A stretch of DNA of 64,000 bases from Prevotellaceae bacterium MN60 (GCA_900199555.1 FZQZ01000006.1:88907-152906), one strand, 5' to 3'; counted from the first letter of the stretch, positions 56,693 to 64,000 are shown. Translations and numbers: made by a program. Notes: generated by a model from the letters alone, not told the origin.

Positions 56693-57667
56693 ATGGAAAG
56701 GCTGAAATGGATAGACCTTCTGCGTGGATTCTGTATGATGGCTATTCTTTGGTTTCATACAGAAATGTATTATGTTGGTTATGACAAGACACCTTATGCT
56801 TTCTATGTAGGTGATGTATTGGCTGTCTTCTTCATACTTTCAGGTTATCTTTTTTATAAGTCTGAACCCATAGATTATCATAAGAAGTGTTATTCCATTA
56901 TAAGGTATTTACTGATACCTTATTTTATCTTTACAACCATTATTTCTGTTGGTAAATACTTTATTTATCAAGACAGGACTTTCGCTTCTATAGGCTATGA
57001 AATTATCTCTGGACACGCTTCATGGTTTATCACAGCCTTAATACTTTCTCAACTTCTTTTCATCCTATTCTTGCGAATAACAAAGGGAAAGCTGATATAT
57101 TTATCCCCAATAGCATGTATTTCCTTAATCCTTTCCTATTTTATTGGCAATTCTTATAATCCTTCTCCACTATATTATCCACAGAATTTATGGCACTTTA
57201 ATGAGTCTCTTTTAGGGCTCTTCTTGCTGTATATAGGCTATATCTACCATAAATATGATTATCTTTTCAACAGATTCAACACTATATCATATACATCATT
57301 ACTCTTTATTAATGTTTGTATTATTAAATCTATCATATATAAATATAGTATACAATTGGTATTAGGTCCTATTATCGTTACCAACTATTATGTATTTATC
57401 ATAGATTTGCTTGTTACAAGTCTGTTCTTGATTCAGTTGTTCAGGCTACTTCCTTCATCAAGACTGATAGAATGGACAGGTTCTCATAGTATTGCCTACT
57501 ATTTCATTTGTGGTGGAGTGCCAATGCTTATCAGCAGAATACTACATAAAATGAATATCTACGAAGAGAATTATCTTTATGTATTATGTGTGTTTATGCT
57601 AGTTTATGTAGCATGTACTTATATCACCAAGCTAATATATAAATACACACCTATCTTTAGAAAATAA
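56693..57667 (+). CDS. Acyltransferase family 3 membrane protein
   Basis: 324 residues, about ten membrane helices. The N-terminal block KWIDLLRGFCMMAILWFH (residues 4-21) has the Arg and His of the acyltransferase-3 family, which transfers acetyl or other acyl groups to surface sugars. Also AT-rich like the CotH gene; the gap between the two is 10 bp. With PorZ upstream, a role in modifying LPS or other surface glycans is plausible but not shown. Confidence 0.88.
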   Translation: MERLKWIDLLRGFCMMAILWFHTEMYYVGYDKTPYAFYVGDVLAVFFILSGYLFYKSEPIDYHKKCYSIIRYLLIPYFIFTTIISVGKYFIYQDRTFASIGYEIISGHASWFITALILSQLLFILFLRITKGKLIYLSPIACISLILSYFIGNSYNPSPLYYPQNLWHFNESLLGLFLLYIGYIYHKYDYLFNRFNTISYTSLLFINVCIIKSIIYKYSIQLVLGPIIVTNYYVFIIDLLVTSLFLIQLFRLLPSSRLIEWTGSHSIAYYFICGGVPMLISRILHKMNIYEENYLYVLCVFMLVYVACTYITKLIYKYTPIFRK

Positions 57668-57672
57668 AAATA

Positions 57673-57702
57673 AATGCTGGAGCTTAACTCAACTCCAGCA
57701 TT
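57673..57702. terminator. Bidirectional terminator
   Basis: AATGCTGGAG (57673-57682) pairs perfectly with CTCCAGCATT (57693-57702); the nadA stop lies in the loop. Confidence 0.85.
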
Positions 57703-58676
57703 CTTTGTATAGGTTTCACTGCTTCTTTAGCCATTTCCGGATCTATCTCTACCGAAGGCCATTCGTGCTTCAAGCAGTTGTATATCTTCAAGAGTGTATT
57801 CATCTTCATATATTGACACTCGTTACAACTGCATTCCAATCCGCTCTCGCTGATTTCTGGAGGCACAGGGATAAATTCCTTATCAGGACAAGAACGCTGC
57901 AACTCGTGCAAAATACCAGCCTCTGTAGCTACAATATATTGTGTTGCATGGTTTTCTCGTGCATACTTTAGCATATCAGCAGTACTTCCCTTCACATCAG
58001 CAACAGCCAATACAGGACCCTTACACTCTAAGTGAGCCATCACTACTGCATCAGGATATTGCTTCTTTAGCTCAAGAATCTTAGCTACTGAGAAACGCTC
58101 ATGAACATGGCAACCACCATTCCACAGCAGCATCTTTCTGCCTGTTACCTCATTGATATAGTTACCCAGATTATAGTCAGGACCAAATATAAGTTTAGCA
58201 TCCTTAGGCAGCTGATCTACTACTTTCTTAGCATTACCACTGGTAACCACTACATCCGTCAATGCTTTTACTGCAGCAGTAGTGTTGACATAAGAGATAA
58301 CTTGATAGCCAGGATGCTCTTCCTTAAACTTCTTCAAGTCGTCAGCCTTACAAGAGTCTGCCAATGAGCAACCAGCATTCAAGTCTGGACAGAGCACTAC
58401 CTTTTCAGGAGACAACAGTTTACAAGTCTCAGCCATGAAATGTACACCACACATTACTATCATTTTTGCATCGGTCTCTGCAGCCTTACGAGCTAATGCC
58501 AATGAGTCGCCTACAAAGTCGGCTATGTCTTGTATGTCACCTATGGTATAATAGTGTGCCAATATAATAGCACCTTTCTCTTTGCATAAGCGACGTATTT
58601 CTGCTTTTAGATCTGTTCCCTCTTTTACAGGTTCATCTATGAAACCTTGCTCTTTCCACTCTGTTTTCAACATCAC
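57684..58676 (-). CDS. nadA: Quinolinate synthase
   Basis: Condenses iminoaspartate with dihydroxyacetone phosphate to quinolinate in NAD synthesis; [4Fe-4S] enzyme of the cytoplasm. 330 residues. ILAHYYTIGDIQDIADFVGDSLALARKA (near residue 38), MCGVHFMAETCKLLSPEK with a cluster Cys, CHVHERF, and the C-terminal ECSCNECQYM with further Cys ligands are seen. It borders the DnaA-box region. No clear promoter is visible, since the upstream 375 bp are filled by that region. Confidence 0.96.
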   Translation of the reverse strand: MMLKTEWKEQGFIDEPVKEGTDLKAEIRRLCKEKGAIILAHYYTIGDIQDIADFVGDSLALARKAAETDAKMIVMCGVHFMAETCKLLSPEKVVLCPDLNAGCSLADSCKADDLKKFKEEHPGYQVISYVNTTAAVKALTDVVVTSGNAKKVVDQLPKDAKLIFGPDYNLGNYINEVTGRKMLLWNGGCHVHERFSVAKILELKKQYPDAVVMAHLECKGPVLAVADVKGSTADMLKYARENHATQYIVATEAGILHELQRSCPDKEFIPVPPEISESGLECSCNECQYMKMNTLLKIYNCLKHEWPSVEIDPEMAKEAVKPIQRMLELS

Positions 58677-58677
58677 A

Positions 58678-59045
58678 ATATTATATTTCTTCTTTTTTCT
58701 TTTTTAAAAAATAAAAGAATGAATAGGATGATACAGCGTTGATAAGTGCAAAACTTATGGCTATTTTTCTTGCCAGATTGTTTATCCCCACTTAAAATAG
58801 CGCTATCCACACCTACTGTGAATACTTACTTATTGATTTTTAGAATGATAAGTAGTTTATCCACAATTCTTAATTTCGGTGCAAAATTAATAAGTTTATA
58901 TCTTTTTCGAGCGAAAAATAGTGGAAAACTTGCGAATAACATGGTATTTTATGCTTTTTATCCACACTCCTGATAGGGGTAGGTGTGTTATTCAAGCTTT
59001 ATCCCTTAGTTATCCACGAGTTTTCCACATACTTATCAACAGTAT
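58678..59045. other. DnaA-box cluster, candidate chromosomal origin (oriC)
   Basis: Gene-free 375 bp between nadA and the esterase gene. Perfect DnaA boxes TTATCCACA at 58857-58865 and 58958-58966; near-perfect boxes at 58782 (TTATCCCCA), 58803 (CTATCCACA), 59010 (TTATCCACG), 59021 (TTTTCCACA) and 59033 (TTATCAACA), all in the same orientation. An AT-rich T tract at about 58681-58720 could be the unwinding element. The parS-like sites 24 kb away and mnmG in the same region fit an origin domain. Against it, flanking genes point toward the cluster. It might instead be a DnaA-binding reservoir. Confidence 0.65.
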
Positions 59046-59051
59046 TTTTTA

Positions 59052-60509
59052 CTACTTATTGCTGCTTTTTTTGATAGCTTCTGAGATGATTTGTGCCATC
59101 TTCTGGGCACCTTTGCCATTAGGATGAATACCATCTTCTAATACCAAGCTTTCATCGTCACCAAAGAGTGTATGTAAATCAATTACCTGCAACTGATATT
59201 CGTTAGCTACCTCTTTCTGGATAGGAATGATATTATTAACGATGATCTCTTCGCTGATATTCCAAGAAGGTTTGAAGGCTTTGATAGGCGTGCAAAGGAA
59301 TATCTGTGGACCTTCGTTCTTTACAACTGCCTTTTTATTCTTCTTACCCTTCTTTACAGGTTTCAGCAAGTCTGGGCGCAGTGTAGTAATCATCTGCTTC
59401 AGGTCTTGCTTAAATTCAGCACCATACTGCCAGTTTTCGGGCTTAGAGTCATTAGTACCTAATTTAATAATAACTACATCGGGCTTAAATGCTACAGCAT
59501 CCTTCCAAGCCATCTCGTTCATATAAGGGAAATCACCCTTATTCAGCATAGTACGGGCGCTCACACCAAAGTTCTTCACCAGATAGTCTTCACCCAACAG
59601 CTTCTGCAACTGAGCTGGATAACCATTAGCAGGAGCAAAGTCAATGCCATGACCATCGGTAATACTGTTGCCGATACAAGCCACCTTGATAGCATCAGCC
59701 TTAGGACTTGGACGATTATCTAACCAGTTGCCCAGGTCAGTCAGCATCTGATTGTGATACTTAAACCAAGGACCAAATCCGAAGCCATGACTGCCTGTAG
59801 GATATACATACAGCGTACACTCGTTGCCAGCATCGTGCATAGCCTTATAATATGTCAAACCATTTGTTACAGGATTAACCAGAGGGTCATCGCTGGCTGT
59901 GATGATAATAGCAGGAGGAGTAAGATGGCGACGTACGGCATTATTCGTAGAATACTTTCTTACCAACTCAGGATTCTTTTGTCCTTCCTTGCTCAGGAAG
60001 TTCTGACAAGACCACTTATGGGATACGCGTTCGTCCATCGAGATAACAGGATAGAAAAGTATGCTAAAGTCTGGACGCGCATCAAAGTCGGAGAGGGTAG
60101 AGATAACTGAAGCCAAGTGGCCACCAGCCGAGAATCCCATAATACCCAAATCGTGCGGATTTACCTTCCATACCTCTGCAGAGTCGCGCACCATGCGCAT
60201 CACCTTTTCTACATCGCCAATAGAAATGGTACGGTCACCTTCCGGCATGCGATAGTTGACTACGAAATAAGCAATACCTCTCTTGTTCAGCCAGTCAGAA
60301 GCCAGTGTGCCCTCATGTGTGTTTGACAATACAGAGTAACCACCACCCGGCACACCTACGATAGCTCTTCCTGTAGGCTTCTCAGGCAGAAATCCCACCA
60401 TATTGGCTTTTCCGTCTTCAGTAAGGTTAATGGTAAACTTTCTTGCTGTCTGCGCTTGTGTCATCATCGCACAGAGCAGTAATCCATAGAAAACAATTTT
60501 TCTCTTCAT
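59052..60509 (-). CDS. Double esterase: alpha/beta hydrolase fused to SGNH hydrolase
   Basis: 485 residues, signal peptide 1-19. Residues 20-265 are an alpha/beta hydrolase of the carbohydrate-esterase-like type (VPGGGYSVLSNTHEG oxyanion loop, nucleophile Ser in MGFSAGGHLAS, catalytic His in GSHGFGF). Residues 275-485 are an SGNH/GDSL esterase (GNSITDG, GVSART, GTNDS, and DGIHPNGKGA). Both active sites look intact. Probably removes acetyl groups from plant xylan or other glycans, in line with the GH8 and GH127 genes. The start of the region is bordered by the DnaA-box cluster. Confidence 0.87.
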   Translation of the reverse strand: MKRKIVFYGLLLCAMMTQAQTARKFTINLTEDGKANMVGFLPEKPTGRAIVGVPGGGYSVLSNTHEGTLASDWLNKRGIAYFVVNYRMPEGDRTISIGDVEKVMRMVRDSAEVWKVNPHDLGIMGFSAGGHLASVISTLSDFDARPDFSILFYPVISMDERVSHKWSCQNFLSKEGQKNPELVRKYSTNNAVRRHLTPPAIIITASDDPLVNPVTNGLTYYKAMHDAGNECTLYVYPTGSHGFGFGPWFKYHNQMLTDLGNWLDNRPSPKADAIKVACIGNSITDGHGIDFAPANGYPAQLQKLLGEDYLVKNFGVSARTMLNKGDFPYMNEMAWKDAVAFKPDVVIIKLGTNDSKPENWQYGAEFKQDLKQMITTLRPDLLKPVKKGKKNKKAVVKNEGPQIFLCTPIKAFKPSWNISEEIIVNNIIPIQKEVANEYQLQVIDLHTLFGDDESLVLEDGIHPNGKGAQKMAQIISEAIKKSSNK

Positions 60510-60555
60510 AATTCGCTAATGTTTTATTGTTAAAGTTTTGATAATGAACTGACTG

Positions 60556-60585
60556 CAAATGTAGCAATAAAATATGAACTTCAAA
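60556..60585 (-). promoter_or_regulatory. Promoter candidate of the double esterase gene
   Basis: On the minus strand TTTG (60582-60585) and TACATTTG (60556-60563), 18 bp apart, 46 bp before the ATG. Confidence 0.55.
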
Positions 60586-60612
60586 AGTTTTTTAGAGAAA
60601 AACATAAAAAGA

Positions 60613-60650
60613 ATAACAGGATAACCTTAAATATAAGGCCATCCTGCTAT
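60613..60650 (-). terminator. Terminator of the ECF sigma operon
   Basis: ATAACAGGAT and ATCCTGCTAT pair at 9 of 10 positions, with an inner CTTA/TAAG stem, and on the minus strand a T-rich tail follows. Confidence 0.72.
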
Positions 60651-60675
60651 ATTTTACTTTTCAATAGTATTCCTG

Positions 60676-61839
60676 TTATTTCACTATCTTACGTGGGAAA
60701 TAGTCGAAGAGGCGCTGGTTCATGCGGAGTTCTCCAACATTAAGATTAGGACGTACCTCACCTTCCCAACTAGCATTACGTACATGGAAGGGCTCACCTT
60801 CAGGACTTATATAAGTAATCTTTTCAAGAGTAAGAGGTATAGGCTCAAAGACTAAGACAATGGCAAAATAATCACCTGAATAGCCTTGTACCCAGAATAA
60901 AGTATTGTTAGGATAATCTATCACACCTTTACATTTGTATTGATGTCCAGTATTGTCCATCAGCATTGTATTACCACCTCTGCCAAAATATTCTCTGCTC
61001 CAATTTAATTCTGTGGCAATAGCGAGATAGGTGGCTTCTGGAGTAATCCACATAGCCATCGTACCCTCTTCTACAGGCTTGATAAGGTGTGGATCAGCGT
61101 ACTCTTCCCAAGTACGGAAGTTGTCTTTATCATAGTTCTTTGCTTCTACGACAAGGCGAGGCTTATGGAATTGAGGCTTTTCATCATAAGGAATATCGTC
61201 AATAAGTTCAAATTCACTAAAATTGTAATTAACGCGAATGCGATTAATATTTACCTCCGTTCCACGCAAAAACCAGTTAGGCACACCATAGATGGCAATT
61301 TTATTTGTAGTCTTAGGCAGTTTAGGGAAGAATATCTTGAAATCGAGCACATCTCCCTTTTTACCTTTAATTTCGAAGAGTTTTTCGTAGCACTCTGGCT
61401 CTGTGCGCCTTGCACGATAGGTGATGCCTGTCTCTTTATCAAGGATGCCTCCTTCTACGTCAGTCAACCAGAATTCTTCTATGACATCTGCAGGCATGCG
61501 AAGATAACAATGTAACACGGTCTCATCATTCTCTTCAGTCAACATCCAAGGCATCTGAATGTAGGGTAAGTCTTGGTCGTTGGTAACATCAGGAAACATC
61601 TTCTCAAAGTCTTTGGCGATAGGAACATTATCAAGTTCGAGTGTCTGTTCATACCAGTCGTTCTTCTCAGTATCAGTCCACATACATATCGACTTCTTTT
61701 TGTTTTTCGGAGTAGCAATAACAGGAGGACGTGCTATCAAATATCCATTGTTTTTCGCTAAGACAATGATGTCTTTTTCTTGTGCCAACATATTGATGCT
61801 GACCAAGGCTATCAGACTAAGGATTATCAATCTTTTCAT
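60676..61839 (-). CDS. Secreted protein of unknown function, third gene of the sigma operon
   Basis: 387 residues with a signal peptide (1-19, ends MLAQ). Beta-rich and rich in aromatic residues, without recognised motifs; it contains two Cys only in the mature N-terminal half. It follows the membrane regulator gene by 13 bp and ends at a terminator, so it belongs to the ECF sigma operon. A role as envelope-stress target or sensor partner is inference. Confidence 0.7.
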   Translation of the reverse strand: MKRLIILSLIALVSINMLAQEKDIIVLAKNNGYLIARPPVIATPKNKKKSICMWTDTEKNDWYEQTLELDNVPIAKDFEKMFPDVTNDQDLPYIQMPWMLTEENDETVLHCYLRMPADVIEEFWLTDVEGGILDKETGITYRARRTEPECYEKLFEIKGKKGDVLDFKIFFPKLPKTTNKIAIYGVPNWFLRGTEVNINRIRVNYNFSEFELIDDIPYDEKPQFHKPRLVVEAKNYDKDNFRTWEEYADPHLIKPVEEGTMAMWITPEATYLAIATELNWSREYFGRGGNTMLMDNTGHQYKCKGVIDYPNNTLFWVQGYSGDYFAIVLVFEPIPLTLEKITYISPEGEPFHVRNASWEGEVRPNLNVGELRMNQRLFDYFPRKIVK

Positions 61840-61852
61840 CTTTCTTTTCTTT

Positions 61853-62737
61853 TTAAAGGTTCAACGTTTGGATTTTTATATGCGTCAGCTGTTCGCGATA
61901 TTTTTCAAAGCAACTCGAAGAGAGAACAACATTCTTCGGATAATGGGTGGAGAAGAGTAAGACATACTCTTTGCCTATACGCTCTGCCATCCACAGGCAT
62001 TTCTCGTCTTTTCGCTTATCTTCTAACTTAAAGAAGAATTGCTTTTGAGAGAAGTTCAAGAAGTATCCAGGTGTCTTGGGATTATACCAGCACGCCACTT
62101 GTAGCAATCGTGCAAAGAGATCCAGCTCCTGTTCATCTTTGAATAGATATGCTGTACTGATTACTGTACTATCGCCCATATCAGACGTGCAGACAAGGGG
62201 TACAGCCTTTACCTTATAATATTCGGCTAGCTCCGTAATAAAGTCATCTACACGATTAGGATCTTGATAGGGGATGGTATCTTTCGTCAGATTATTAGCA
62301 GCATAGTGGATGATAGGATTTATCGTGATGGGCTCTTCATGAGCATCTGTTTGAGGCTCATCTACTATCTTTACTGCTTGCACATGACTCTTGATGTTTT
62401 TTTCTGTATCACGAGGATAATCCTTCTGAATCGTTACTTCACTTTCCGTTTCATGGATGCTATCCACATGATTGATAGTATTGTTTGCCAGTACTGGTTG
62501 CTTTTGTTGTTGCTCAGTGGGCATCATCATCAAGCCAACACCAACTATCAATAGCACGCAGGCAGCAATGGAGAGCCAGCGCCAAAGAGGACGGTGCTTA
62601 GTAGTGGGTAAATCACTAGGCACACTATCCATCCGCTGCTCCATCTTAGCCATGAAGTCGGAAGGCAGTTCAGGCATATCCGCATATTTGCGGTGTAGTG
62701 CCTCGCGTAGGTCCGTGTCGTTATATCGTTTTGTCAT
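61853..62737 (-). CDS. Single-pass membrane protein, putative anti-sigma factor
   Basis: 294 residues. The N-terminal 50 are cytoplasmic (REALHRKYADMPELPSDFMAKMEQRM, an arrangement often seen in Bacteroidetes anti-sigma-like proteins), then one membrane helix (WRWLSIAACVLLIVGVGLMMM, about residues 51-71) and an exported remainder. It lacks the HxxxCxxC zinc motif of the classic ZAS domain, so its action on the sigma factor is inferred from position: 19 bp after the sigma gene. Confidence 0.7.
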   Translation of the reverse strand: MTKRYNDTDLREALHRKYADMPELPSDFMAKMEQRMDSVPSDLPTTKHRPLWRWLSIAACVLLIVGVGLMMMPTEQQQKQPVLANNTINHVDSIHETESEVTIQKDYPRDTEKNIKSHVQAVKIVDEPQTDAHEEPITINPIIHYAANNLTKDTIPYQDPNRVDDFITELAEYYKVKAVPLVCTSDMGDSTVISTAYLFKDEQELDLFARLLQVACWYNPKTPGYFLNFSQKQFFFKLEDKRKDEKCLWMAERIGKEYVLLFSTHYPKNVVLSSSCFEKYREQLTHIKIQTLNL

Positions 62738-62756
62738 TATTCTATTTTGATTCCGA

Positions 62757-63317
62757 CTAGGATACTGTCGGACTTAATTTCTTATATAGTTTCTTTCTCG
62801 TTCTAAACAGACGGTTGGCCAGCGCCTTCGCATCTATATTAGTAATGTAAGCTATCTCCGTTAGCGGACGGTCTTCGAGGTAGTAGAGTGTCAGTAGCAT
62901 CCGTTCGTCGGTGGGCAGGCTATCTACTATATTCATCAGTTGCTCTATACGTTCTTTGCGTCCTGTTGATAGTTCCGCCTCTAGTTCTTCATCACTGATA
63001 TCTGTCTTTCCTACCTCCGTATCTTCTATTGAAACCATCAAAGCTCTTTTCCGTTTTTGGAAGTCGAGTGTGAGGCGGTAAGCAATGCGACAGAGCCAAG
63101 TAGAGAGCGAGGCCTTTTGTGGATTGTAGCTATCTATATGACTGAAGGCACGCATAAACACGTCTTGTGTCAGCTCTTGAGCGTCCATCTCGTCGGGCAC
63201 CTGTCTTACTATCATAGCAAAGACGCGTCGAGCATAGCGACCGACCATTTCTGTCTGTCCCTCGCGTTGTCCTTTGCGGACAGCCTCTAAGAGTTCTATT
63301 TCGGTCAAAGCACTCAT
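62757..63317 (-). CDS. ECF-type RNA polymerase sigma factor
   Basis: 186 residues. Region 2: MDAQELTQDVFMRAFSHIDSYNPQKASLSTWLCRIAYRLTLDFQKRK (about 40-88), including the core-binding and -10 recognising helices. Region 4: LPTDERMLLTLYYLEDRPLTEIAYITNIDAKALANRLFRTRKKLYKKL (about 133-180), a helix-turn-helix. First of three genes on the minus strand (sigma, membrane regulator, secreted protein). The promoter at 63474-63504 is of the housekeeping type, about 150 nt upstream. Confidence 0.93.
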   Translation of the reverse strand: MSALTEIELLEAVRKGQREGQTEMVGRYARRVFAMIVRQVPDEMDAQELTQDVFMRAFSHIDSYNPQKASLSTWLCRIAYRLTLDFQKRKRALMVSIEDTEVGKTDISDEELEAELSTGRKERIEQLMNIVDSLPTDERMLLTLYYLEDRPLTEIAYITNIDAKALANRLFRTRKKLYKKLSPTVS

Positions 63318-63473
63318 TGGTGATTCCGTTCTATTTGTTATACGACAAGTTTATGAAAATATATCGCATTTCCTAGAACTTTTTTCAAATAAAAAGCAAA
63401 ATGTTGAATAATGTGTCCTTTTCATGATGATGGTTTATTGTTTTGCATATCCTTTGTTTTAAGTTATGATTTG

Positions 63474-63504
63474 CAAAGATAGCAAGAATCTTTTACACTA
63501 CAAA
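63474..63504 (-). promoter_or_regulatory. Promoter of the ECF sigma operon
   Basis: On the minus strand TTTG (63501-63504) and TATCTTTG (63474-63481) with a 19-bp spacer. It leaves a leader of about 150 nt. Confidence 0.72.
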
Positions 63505-63555
63505 CTTTTAACACGGAAATATTTTATACGCTTGTTGGAGTGTGAAGGTATAGAT

Positions 63556-63802
63556 GTAGCGTTGTAGCGTTGCAGCGTTCTCACACCTAAAGGTATGAGT
63601 GTGGCGTTGCGTTGCGTTGCAATGTTGCAATAAGGAGTATCATACACAAGGAAAAGAAGAAAAATTAATTATTCTATTTATCATAATGTGATAAGACTAC
63701 CCGTCTTCTCCCGCGCTTGAGGTGGTGGAGGGTGCTTATTGCAACATTGCAACGCAACGCAACGCCACACTCATACCTTTAGGTGTGAGAACGCTGCAAC
63801 GC
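63556..63802. repeat. Giant hairpin with a perfect 68-bp inverted repeat and 8-bp iterated outer arm
   Basis: 63567-63634 is the exact reverse complement of 63735-63802 (68 of 68). The loop is 100 bp and contains the dyad TTATCA-N5-TGATAA at 63678-63694. The outer left side is made of 8-bp steps (GTAGCGTT, GTAGCGTT, GCAGCGTT from 63556), and the inner arm of GTTGC/GCGTT steps. Each arm has its own small dyad (CTCACACC/GGTATGAG). The identity of the arms implies recent copying or continued gene conversion. The left side is 50 bp upstream of the sigma promoter. Confidence 0.92.
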
Positions 63803-63828
63803 ACATCGTAACAAACCATCCACTTTTC

Positions 63829-64000
63829 CGTAATATATGATGCCCTTTGCCGTAATACACGCACGAGATTACAGTAATACGCGATAATATATGCGGTAAT
63901 CAGTCTGATATGCAAGCAAGACAGGCTAATACGCATAGTATATCAGTCTGATATGCGAACCAAGATAGCCTGATATGCGAACAAGATAGCCTGAAAAAAG
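63829..64000. repeat. Array with exact 22-bp period running off the window end
   Basis: Unit starts at 63829, 63851, 63873, 63895, 63917, 63939 and 63961, each 22 bp apart, with an eighth unit shifted by one base. The first four share (C/A/G)GTAAT, and the later ones share (C/T)AG(T/G/C)CT(G/A)ATA(T/C)GC. The gene-free segment 63318-64000 contains only this array, the giant hairpin and the sigma promoter. The array continues beyond the window. Confidence 0.85.

Noticed and set aside
63829..64000. CRISPR array
   Set aside because: Units of 22 bp follow each other directly without unique spacers, the units are not identical, and no cas gene is in the window.
1..64000. tRNA or rRNA genes
   Set aside because: I looked in the gene-free segments for T-loop words such as GGTTCGAATCC and rRNA landmarks and saw none; a tRNAscan-SE run would settle it.

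Overview
The window reads as an origin-proximal piece of a Bacteroidales chromosome, most likely Prevotella or a close relative (Segatella, Xylanibacter). This rests on promoters of the Bacteroidetes type (TTTG, about 20 bp, TAnnTTTG), a three-gene CAB succinate dehydrogenase/fumarate reductase operon, the type IX secretion component PorZ, the large Bacteroidetes form of LepB, and secreted glycosidases for plant polysaccharides (GH127, GH8, GH2). No tRNA, rRNA, IS element, prophage or CRISPR-Cas locus was found.

Layout. 1-13.5 kb: two unrecognised proteins, rnhB, a GH127 arabinofuranosidase, a TlpA-like thioredoxin protein, then on the minus strand an S41 protease, parE, a GNAT protein and a methyltransferase. 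13.6-18.9 kb: dapB, lepB, a catalytically degenerate LepB paralogue, a WbqC protein, a DUF3332 lipoprotein and rmuC. 18.9-28.3 kb: murQ with a GH8 exo-oligoxylanase, a flavin reductase, a GH2 enzyme between two copies of a direct repeat, an outer-membrane barrel, a DNA glycosylase and an exporter. 28.4-31.9 kb: frdCAB. 32-39 kb: yraN, mnmG, apt, uvrC, dtd, a small membrane protein, a MazG-type hydrolase and deoC, with two parS-like sites on either side of apt. 39-48.2 kb: polyprenyl synthase, polA, mutS with a TrmH-type methyltransferase, and a secreted Ig-like protein. 48.9-57.7 kb: leuS, a YitT-RdgB fusion, porZ, and two AT-rich genes (CotH kinase, acyltransferase). 57.7-59.05 kb: nadA and a DnaA-box cluster that is a candidate oriC. 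59-64 kb: a double esterase and an ECF sigma / membrane regulator / secreted protein operon.

The most unusual feature is a set of sequence-divergent arrays with a strictly kept period of about 22 bp. They occur in at least five intergenic regions (4.65, 26.5, 36.9, 48.4 and 63.8 kb), with a 21-bp variant at 5.03 kb, and once inside the methyltransferase coding region (four exact 22-bp steps, each with a GTTTTC/GAAAAC-type dyad, one degraded). Three of the loci also carry long hairpins. Three hairpins have arms built from 8-bp iterations, and one of these contains a perfect 68-bp inverted repeat. I know of no named element that combines these properties.

The cell-surface genes form a coherent theme: signal peptidase, PorZ, secreted hydrolases, a barrel, and an ECF sigma unit. 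The mnmG-parS-apt-parS-uvrC region and the DnaA boxes 24 kb away point to the replication origin domain.
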